Below, in pieces: positions 58,680 through 64,000 of a stretch of DNA of 64,000 bases. The number at the start of each line of letters is the position of its first letter. Within the stretch, counting starts at the first letter, position 1. The notes beneath the pieces were generated by a model. That model saw only the letters and a program-made list of their open reading frames with translations. It did no database searches and was not told the DNA's origin. The stretch is taken from the NCBI GenBank assembly GCA_965652645.1, contig CBFGXE010000001.1, positions 62,001-126,000 of the forward strand, written 5' to 3'. Source of the DNA: ZC4RG30 sp965652645 (lineage in GTDB: Bacteria; Pseudomonadota; Gammaproteobacteria; Steroidobacterales; Steroidobacteraceae). The position numbers and the translations under genes were made by a program.

Positions 58680-60046
58680 GCGCTCTCCCTGGCCTTGAAC
58701 GGCAAGGTGAGGATGAAGGTGGCGCCGCGACCGGCGCCGGCGCTGTCGGCGCTGAGGCTGCCGCCCAGCTCGGCGGCAGCCAGCGCCGCCCCGTGCAGCC
58801 CGAAGCCGTGGCCGGACTTGCGGGTGGTGAAGCCGTGGCTGAACAGGCGCGGCAACACCTCCGCGGGAATGCCCACGCCATTGTCGCGAACGGTGATGTG
58901 CACCTCGTCGAGGATGGACTCGATGCGCACCGTGACCAGCTTGTCGGTGCGGCCGGATTCATCGCAGGCGTACTTGGCATTACGCAGCAGGTTCACCAGG
59001 ATCTGCAACACCTTGTGCTTGTCGGTGACGATGCTCGGGTGGTCGGAGAATTCCCGCTGCAGGGCGACCCGGTGGCGCGTCATCGCGCTGGAGTTCATGC
59101 GGATGGCATCCTCCACCATATCCACCACCGCAACCTCCTCGACCACGCCGCAGCGACGCGCATAGGTCTGCTGCATCGACACGGTTTCCTTGATGTGGTC
59201 GAGGTTGGCGCGCAGTTCCTCCAGCTCCTTCTGCATGGCGTCGCGCTCGCCAGCGAGCTGCACGGCCAGCGCGGCCAGGTACTCGGGGATCTTGCGGGCA
59301 CGGGGATCGTTGGTCACGAAACCGGCCAGGTCGTCCTTGTGGCGCGTGAGCAGCGCCGCCACTTCTCCAAGCCGCGCGCCCTTGCTGTTCTTGAGACGGT
59401 CGCCCAGCACGCTGGCGGAAACGTTCACGCTGTTGAGCACGTTGCCCACGTTGTGCAGCACGTTGGTGGCCACCTCGGCCATGCCGGCGTGGCGGGAAGC
59501 ATCCACCAGCGCCTTCTGCACGCGCTCGATCTCCGCCTCCATCTTCTTGCGCGCGGAGATGTCCTCCAGGAACCCCACCGAACACACCGGGTTGCCCTCG
59601 GCCGTGCGCACGATGGCCGCCGACACGCGCACCCACAGCTCTGATCCGTCGCGCTTGATGTAGCGCTTCTCGATGGAATAGGACTTGATGCGCCCGGCCC
59701 ACAGGTCGCGCAGCAGTTCCTCGTTCGGCCCGGAGTCGGTGGAATGGGTGAGTTCCGCGATGGTCTTCTCGCGATACTCGCCGGGCAACAGGCCCAGCAT
59801 CATCTCGAAAGCCTCGTTGCACCAGATGAAGCGGCCCTCGCGCGTGGCATAACCCACGCCCAGCGGCAGCTGCACGAAGGTGGCGCGATGCAGGGCCTCC
59901 AGGCCCAGCTCTTCGGGTGTCTGCGGCAGCTCCGTGTCGGGCAATGCCAGCAGCTTCAGGGTGTCCGAGGCGTTCAGCGAACCGGTGCTGTCCGGGTCGA
60001 ACGGCGCGCCCTTCTTTTCCCTGGCTGTGCTGCGTCTGGCCGGCAT
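58676..60046 (-). CDS. PAS-domain sensor histidine kinase
   Basis: 456 residues from the ATG at 60046; the frame extends to a TTG seven codons upstream. A PAS domain (about 50-165; LGVGYATREGRFIWCNEAFEMML, then FLEDISARKKMEAEIERV) is followed by an unusual dimerisation segment (EVATNVLHNVGNVLNSVNVSA). There HNVGN takes the place of the usual H-box, and a HATPase domain comes next (LLRNAKYAC, VRDNGVGI, GHGFGLHGAAL). No membrane helix, so it senses in the cytoplasm. It is coupled by ATGA to the REC-GGDEF-EAL gene, its evident partner. Confidence 0.9.
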   Translation of the reverse strand: MPARRSTAREKKGAPFDPDSTGSLNASDTLKLLALPDTELPQTPEELGLEALHRATFVQLPLGVGYATREGRFIWCNEAFEMMLGLLPGEYREKTIAELTHSTDSGPNEELLRDLWAGRIKSYSIEKRYIKRDGSELWVRVSAAIVRTAEGNPVCSVGFLEDISARKKMEAEIERVQKALVDASRHAGMAEVATNVLHNVGNVLNSVNVSASVLGDRLKNSKGARLGEVAALLTRHKDDLAGFVTNDPRARKIPEYLAALAVQLAGERDAMQKELEELRANLDHIKETVSMQQTYARRCGVVEEVAVVDMVEDAIRMNSSAMTRHRVALQREFSDHPSIVTDKHKVLQILVNLLRNAKYACDESGRTDKLVTVRIESILDEVHITVRDNGVGIPAEVLPRLFSHGFTTRKSGHGFGLHGAALAAAELGGSLSADSAGAGRGATFILTLPFKARESA

Positions 60047-60396
60047 TCCTGGTTGTTTCCCTGACAATCCGCGCAGGACGGGGCGCGCGACCCGTGATCA
60101 GCGCGCCATGTGTACCGGCCGGGGGGAATTATGTATGTGACCTGGTTGCGGTTGTCCGCGGCAGAAGCCGCCTTTCGAAGCGGGTGTGTGAACTGGATCA
60201 AGTCTCCCGGACCGCTGCAAGCCGGTGAATTCCTACGCCTCCTCGCGCGGGGGGATGATTAAGTCGCATGGCGCCATCCGGCGACACTGCGCCTCCCACC
60301 CCCTCCAAATGCAATGCAGCATCTGGCGAGGATGCCCTTCCGGGTTGCGGCGGATGGCGGTTGCAAGAGGGGTGTGGACCAGATCCAGGAGGAACC
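60047..60396. other. 350-base divergent region without a gene
   Basis: Lies between the PAS kinase (minus) and the 90-residue protein (plus). A CATAAT hexamer on the minus strand (60128-60133) could be the -10 of the kinase gene, though its -35 is poor. AGGAGG at 60387-60392 is the ribosome binding site of the plus-strand gene. I see no RNA gene or repeat. Frames crossing it lack good starts or coding character. Confidence 0.4.
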
Positions 60397-60669
60397 ATGC
60401 CGAACACCAGGTCGATTTACCGCCGGCACCGCAAGCGCCCCGCCCGGGCCGACGGCGTGGATCCCGTGGCCAGCCAGTACGAGGGCGGGCGCGAGGCCCC
60501 GTTCAGCCCCCGCTCGCCGGAGAATGGCCGGGGCACACCCGCCGTCAATGAAGCGGAACGCCGTGCCGAGGCGGGCAACGTGAGCAAGAGGCGCGGCAAC
60601 CCGGAAGACCCGGATCGCGGGACGGATGCGCGCCCTGCGCGCCGCAAGCCGTCGCGCCACCTGCACTGA
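60397..60669 (+). CDS. Small, highly charged, probably disordered protein
   Basis: 90 residues beginning MPNTRSIYRRHRKRPARADG and ending RPARRKPSRHLH. It is rich in Arg, Glu, Asp, Pro and Gly, with almost no hydrophobic residues, so it is unlikely to fold alone. The case for a real gene is a perfect AGGAGG five bases... more exactly four bases before the ATG, the strongest such site in the window. The frame continues upstream, but without a good start. Its character resembles small stress-induced or nucleic-acid-binding proteins. No family recognised. Confidence 0.6.
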   Translation: MPNTRSIYRRHRKRPARADGVDPVASQYEGGREAPFSPRSPENGRGTPAVNEAERRAEAGNVSKRRGNPEDPDRGTDARPARRKPSRHLH

Positions 60670-60684
60670 CCGGAGCCGGCCGCC

Positions 60685-61323
60685 GTGCCAGCGGAGGGAC
60701 GACGGCTGGCAGGCGGCATCGCTCCGGACAAGTCGCACACCGCCCTGCTGATCATCGACATGATCAGCGACTTCCGGTTCGACGAGGCGCCGCAGCTGCT
60801 GCCCCGGCTGCGCCCTGTGGTCAGCCGCATCGCTGCGCTGAAGGCCAGCGCCGGCGCCAGGGGCATCCCTGCCATCTACGTGAATGACAACTTCGGCCGC
60901 TGGCAGTCCGACTTCGCCGGCCTGGTGGAATATTGCACCCGCCCCGGCCAGCCCGGGGCCGAGTTCGTGCGGGAGCTTGCACCGGGAAAGGACGACTATT
61001 TCATCCTCAAGCCCCGCCACTCCGGCTTCTATGCTTCCTCGCTGGAGACACTGCTGGAACACATGGGCGTGCAACGGCTGATCCTCGCCGGCATCTCCAG
61101 CCACCAGTGCGTGCTGTTCACCGCCAACGACGCGTACGTGCGCGAATATGACCTGAAAATCCCGCGTGACTGCATCACCGCGCCGTCCCCGCCGCAGACG
61201 CGACTGGCCCTGCAGTACTTCGAACTGGTGCTGGGTGCGGACATCCGCCCGGCCGCGAGCTCCGGGAATTGGAGACGCCGCGGGCCGAAAAATCGCACTA
61301 TTCGGAGGCGCGGCCACGATTGA
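60685..61323 (+). CDS. Isochorismatase-like cysteine hydrolase
   Basis: 212 residues from a GTG. The triad of the family is visible: Asp25 in IIDMISDF, Lys109 in LKPRHSGF and Cys142 in SSHQCV. The substrate could be isochorismate, nicotinamide or another amide; the sequence does not tell. The C-terminus ends in an unusual basic tail (GNWRRRGPKNRTIRRRGHD). It lies 15 bases after the small charged protein, so the two may share a transcript. Confidence 0.88.
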   Translation: MPAEGRRLAGGIAPDKSHTALLIIDMISDFRFDEAPQLLPRLRPVVSRIAALKASAGARGIPAIYVNDNFGRWQSDFAGLVEYCTRPGQPGAEFVRELAPGKDDYFILKPRHSGFYASSLETLLEHMGVQRLILAGISSHQCVLFTANDAYVREYDLKIPRDCITAPSPPQTRLALQYFELVLGADIRPAASSGNWRRRGPKNRTIRRRGHD

Positions 61324-61418
61324 CCTCCCACAGGCCGCCGGCCTGGGGCTAACATCGCAGCCGGGACCGCCCGGGGGTCCCGCACAAGCGACCCGCAACA
61401 AGATCGGAGATTCCTGGC

Positions 61419-62726
61419 ATGAACCGCCTGTCCCGCGTCCTGCTGACTGCCCTTTCGCCCCTGATGGCCGCCACCGCGCTGGCCCAGGCGCCCGCCCAGT
61501 CCTTCCCGCCCGGCACCACGCGTGCCTCCACCAATGTGGTCGGCCAGGAGTGGCCGCGCGTCGACGCGGAGCGGCGCGTGCACTTCCGCATCCGTGCACC
61601 TGAGGCGCAGAGCATCCGCGTGCTGGGAACCAACCTCACCAAGGGCGAGGATGGCTTCTTCACCGGCGTTTCCGCGCCGCAGGATCCCGGCTTCCACTAC
61701 TACCAGCTCACTGTGGACGGCGTGGCCGTGGCAGATCCGAACAGTGAGTCCTTCTTCGGCTCGGGCAACGTGCGCAGCGGCATCGAAATCCCCGAGGCGG
61801 GCGTGAATTTCTACGAGATCCGCAACGTGCCGCACGGGCAGATCCGCTCGCACTGGTACCACACCTCAAGTGGCGAGGTGCGTCAGGCCTACGTCTACAC
61901 GCCGCCCGGTTACGATGCGAATCCTTCCAAACGCTATCCGGTGCTGTACCTGCAGCACGGCATGGGCGAGGACCGTCGTGCGTGGCCACACCAGGGCCGC
62001 ACCAACTTCATCCTCGACAACCTCATTGCCGAAGGGCGTGCGGTGCCGATGATCGTGGTGATGGAGGATGGCGGCATCACGCCGGGTGTCGGCGGTGGTG
62101 GTGGCGGTCCGGGACCCGGACGGGGCGGCCCGCCGGGCGCCGGTGGTCCCCCCGGCGCTGGTGGTCCCCCGGGCGGCGCGCGTGCCGGCGGTCCTCCTGC
62201 CGGTGGTCCTCCGGGTGGCATGCCTCCCGGTGGCGCTGCGCGCGCGGGCGGCCCGCCGCGCGGTGGCATGGGTGGCGCGGGCCCCGCGCTCGACATGCCC
62301 TTCACGCGGCAGATCATCTCCGACGTGATCCCGATGGTGGATGCCAACTACCGCACCATTGCCGACCGCGAGCATCGCGCCATGGCGGGGCTGTCGCTGG
62401 GCGGCACGCAGACCTACCAGATCACGCAGGCCAACCTCGACAAGTTCTCCCACATCGGCATTTTCAGCGCGCCTTTTGGATTCCCGGGCGTGGAGACCGG
62501 CTACAACGGCCTGCTGAAGAAGCCCGCGGAGTTCGCCAGGCAGGTGAAGGTCTTCTATATCAGCATGGGATCGAAGGAAGCACCGAGCACCGGCCGCGCC
62601 ATCCACGAGGAGCTGGAGAAGGCCGGCGTGAAGCACGTGTACCTGGAAACGCCGGGCACCGGCCATGAGTTCCAGACCTGGCGCAAGAGCCTGCACGGTT
62701 TCGCGCAGCTGCTGTTCAAGGACTGA
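61419..62726 (+). CDS. Secreted esterase with CBM48-like N-terminus and a Gly/Pro-rich insertion
   Basis: 435 residues with a signal peptide (LLTALSPLMAATALAQA). An N-terminal immunoglobulin-like domain (about 45-130) of the CBM48/E-set type precedes an esterase D-like alpha/beta hydrolase (about 145-435). YLQHGMGED, Ser326 in GLSLGGTQ and the His in GTGHEFQTW form the active site, as in feruloyl esterases and endo-xylanase Z-type esterases. Residues 222-290 are almost only Gly, Pro, Ala and Arg, with repeated GGPPGA-like units, inserted between the oxyanion strand and the nucleophile. Confidence 0.85.
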   Translation: MNRLSRVLLTALSPLMAATALAQAPAQSFPPGTTRASTNVVGQEWPRVDAERRVHFRIRAPEAQSIRVLGTNLTKGEDGFFTGVSAPQDPGFHYYQLTVDGVAVADPNSESFFGSGNVRSGIEIPEAGVNFYEIRNVPHGQIRSHWYHTSSGEVRQAYVYTPPGYDANPSKRYPVLYLQHGMGEDRRAWPHQGRTNFILDNLIAEGRAVPMIVVMEDGGITPGVGGGGGGPGPGRGGPPGAGGPPGAGGPPGGARAGGPPAGGPPGGMPPGGAARAGGPPRGGMGGAGPALDMPFTRQIISDVIPMVDANYRTIADREHRAMAGLSLGGTQTYQITQANLDKFSHIGIFSAPFGFPGVETGYNGLLKKPAEFARQVKVFYISMGSKEAPSTGRAIHEELEKAGVKHVYLETPGTGHEFQTWRKSLHGFAQLLFKD

Positions 62727-62730
62727 AACG

Positions 62731-63705
62731 ATGCGGGTCACGCGACGCAGGTTCGCCTCCGGCGCCGGCATGGCGCTGGCGGCGGGCAGCCTGCCATTCT
62801 CCCTCGGCAAGGCGGCGCAGGCGGCCGCTGATGCCGGGGTGATCGGTCTCACCGGCGCAGCCGGCAGATTGGGCACGCAGGTGGTGGAAGCCCTGGTCCA
62901 GCTGGTGCCGGCGCAGCGGATCGTCGCCATCGCGCGCAACCGCGAGGAGCAGACTGCGGGCCTCGCCGCCAAGGGTGTCTCCTTGCGGTACGCCGACTAT
63001 GACTATCCCGACCAGTTGCTGGAGGCGTTCCGTGGCGTGGATCGCCTGCTCTTGATCTCCTCCAGCGGCGGCAAGCGCGTGGCGCAGCACACGGCGGTGA
63101 TCAACGCAGCGAAGGAGCGCGGCGTGAAGTTTCTGGCCTACACCAGCTTCCTGCGGGCGGCCACATCGCAGATGTCCGTGCGCGCGGACCACCATGCGAC
63201 GGAGCAGGTCCTCGCCAGCTCGGGCCTGGCCTGGGCAGCGCTGCGCAATGGCTGGTACACCGAGAACTACGAGGGCGACGTCGCCACCGCCTTCCGCACG
63301 GGCGAGCTCAGTGCTGCCAGCGGTGCCGGGCGCATCTCGCCCGCCACGCGCGCGGACTACGGCGCCGCCGCGGCGGCGGTGCTGGTGGATACGCGAAGGC
63401 CCTCCGGGCAACTCCATGAACTGGGCGGTGACACCTCTTTCACCATGGAAGAGCTGGCGGCAGAGGTCGCGCGCCAGTCCGGCCGCCAGGTGAAGTTCCA
63501 CAATCAGTCTGAAGCCGGGTTCCGTGCCGGCATGGCCGCCCGCGGCATGCCAGAGGCGGCCATCGCCAGCAGCTGGGCATCGCAGGCAGCGATTGCGCAG
63601 GGTGCGCTGTTCGATGACAGCCGGCAGCTCAGCCGTCTCATCGGCCGCCCCACCACGCCATGGCAGGAGAGCGTGAAAGCCATGCTGGAGAAGCTTCGGG
63701 GCTGA
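62731..63705 (+). CDS. Tat-exported NmrA-like NAD(P)-binding protein
   Basis: 324 residues from MRVTRRRFASGAGMALAAGS, a twin-arginine signal (TRRRFASG plus a hydrophobic core). The mature domain has a Rossmann loop (GLTGAAGRLGTQV) and the NmrA/QorB pattern (DRLLLISSSGG; NAAKERGVKFLAYTSFLRA; LRNGWYTENY). QorB-type enzymes use NADPH to reduce quinones, whereas NmrA proteins only sense nucleotides. Export of such a protein is unusual, because free NAD(P) is scarce outside the cytoplasm. It starts four bases after the esterase stop. Confidence 0.85.
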   Translation: MRVTRRRFASGAGMALAAGSLPFSLGKAAQAAADAGVIGLTGAAGRLGTQVVEALVQLVPAQRIVAIARNREEQTAGLAAKGVSLRYADYDYPDQLLEAFRGVDRLLLISSSGGKRVAQHTAVINAAKERGVKFLAYTSFLRAATSQMSVRADHHATEQVLASSGLAWAALRNGWYTENYEGDVATAFRTGELSAASGAGRISPATRADYGAAAAAVLVDTRRPSGQLHELGGDTSFTMEELAAEVARQSGRQVKFHNQSEAGFRAGMAARGMPEAAIASSWASQAAIAQGALFDDSRQLSRLIGRPTTPWQESVKAMLEKLRG

Positions 63706-63729
63706 TCCGGCATCGCGGCAGCCCCGGCT

Positions 63730-63999
63730 TCAGCGATCGACACGATCGGCGGTGACGCCCTCCAGCGCACCGCCCTCGTCCACCTGCACCCCGACCTGGA
63801 TGGGCTGGCAGCACACCTGGCAGTCCTCCACATAGCACTGTGCGCCGGCGGAAAGGTCGAGGCGTATCTGGATCACCTCGCCGCAATATGGGCAGGTGAT
63901 GTCCGCGAAGGATTCGAGCGCATCACTGCCGGCTTCTTCGCCAGGCTCGAAGACCGGCTCGAGTCCGTAGAGGCGGTCGATGTCAGTTGGCCTGCCCAT
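63730..63999 (-). CDS. CPXCG-motif cysteine-rich protein
   Basis: 89 residues, reaching to within one base of the window edge; a longer start cannot be excluded. CPYCG (36-40) and CQVCC (60-64 region: Cys60, Cys63, Cys64) form the two knuckles of a small zinc-binding domain typical of the CPXCG family. The N-terminal 33 residues, acidic and Asp/Glu-rich, are longer than in most relatives. Function unknown. Convergent with the NmrA-like gene. Confidence 0.85.
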   Translation of the reverse strand: MGRPTDIDRLYGLEPVFEPGEEAGSDALESFADITCPYCGEVIQIRLDLSAGAQCYVEDCQVCCQPIQVGVQVDEGGALEGVTADRVDR

Positions 64000-64000
64000 G

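Noticed and set aside
1..64000. CRISPR arrays, tRNA/rRNA genes, insertion sequences, prophage or integrative element
   Set aside because: I saw no regularly spaced repeats, no transposase or integrase frame and no attachment-site duplication; gene order and composition look like ordinary chromosome throughout.

Overview
This is a 64 kb chromosomal window from a GC-rich (high sixties percent by eye) proteobacterium, most likely a gammaproteobacterium near the Xanthomonadales/Nevskiales/Steroidobacterales. The clade is an inference from the gene set: typA, hrpA, sthA, an RRM protein, a PA2779/PA2778-type pair, and NtrC/sigma-54/NasT nitrate control. The genome is compact. Most neighbours overlap by an ATGA or sit within 20 bp, and convergent genes often overlap at their 3' ends. 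I saw no transposase, integrase, prophage, CRISPR array, rRNA or tRNA.

Layout. 1-6.9 kb: the start of an ABC exporter behind a membrane-bound winged-helix regulator, then typA-rhomboid, a diguanylate cyclase and a PQQ sugar dehydrogenase. 6.9-16.3 kb (mostly minus): hrpA, an ABC exporter and sthA, then peptide deformylase, an RRM protein, an esterase and an unknown protein. 15.9-21.1 kb: a minus-strand operon for a periplasmic molybdenum hydroxylase of the xanthine dehydrogenase family, with [2Fe-2S], Mo and FAD/[4Fe-4S] subunits. It also has its own cytochrome b, a 57-residue membrane protein that is easy to miss, and an unknown 128-residue protein. 21.2-24.8 kb: bactofilin plus zinc-ribbon protein, a YadGH-type ABC system and a DMT permease. 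24.9-30.8 kb: a CsgG-like protein with an SH3-type tail; divergently HupE/UreJ, a transmembrane anchor protein, glycerol kinase and an ACS-family transporter; and an unknown beta-barrel.

30.8-47.9 kb is a complete nitrate assimilation regulon. One minus-strand operon encodes an MFS nitrate transporter, NirB, a NirD-oxidoreductase fusion and the molybdenum nitrate reductase. A second encodes NrtA, NrtB, a fused double ATPase, a porin, NasT and NasS. Between them lies a divergent PP2C phosphatase-Ser/Thr kinase fusion. Both operons have textbook sigma-54 promoters with NtrC-like sites upstream. The nrtA leader also carries a NasT (ANTAR) two-hairpin target overlapping the 5' arm of an intrinsic terminator. 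Together this reads as dual control: nitrogen limitation through NtrC/sigma-54, and nitrate or nitrite through NasS-NasT antitermination, with NasT and NasS made from the operon they control.

48-64 kb: an esterase, a glycine-zipper lipoprotein, a FabH-like synthase, a polyhydroxybutyrate-depolymerase-like lipoprotein, an NlpC/P60 lipoprotein and the PA2779/PA2778 pair. Then come a MASE1 sensor kinase with an FMN reductase, a PAS kinase overlapping a REC-GGDEF-EAL regulator, a small charged protein, an isochorismatase-like hydrolase, an esterase with a Gly/Pro-rich insertion, a Tat-exported NmrA-like protein and a CPXCG protein. The strongest leads for something new are the membrane-anchored molybdenum hydroxylase complex with its two unknown small proteins, and the wiring of the nitrate regulon, including the NirD fusion and the kinase-phosphatase.
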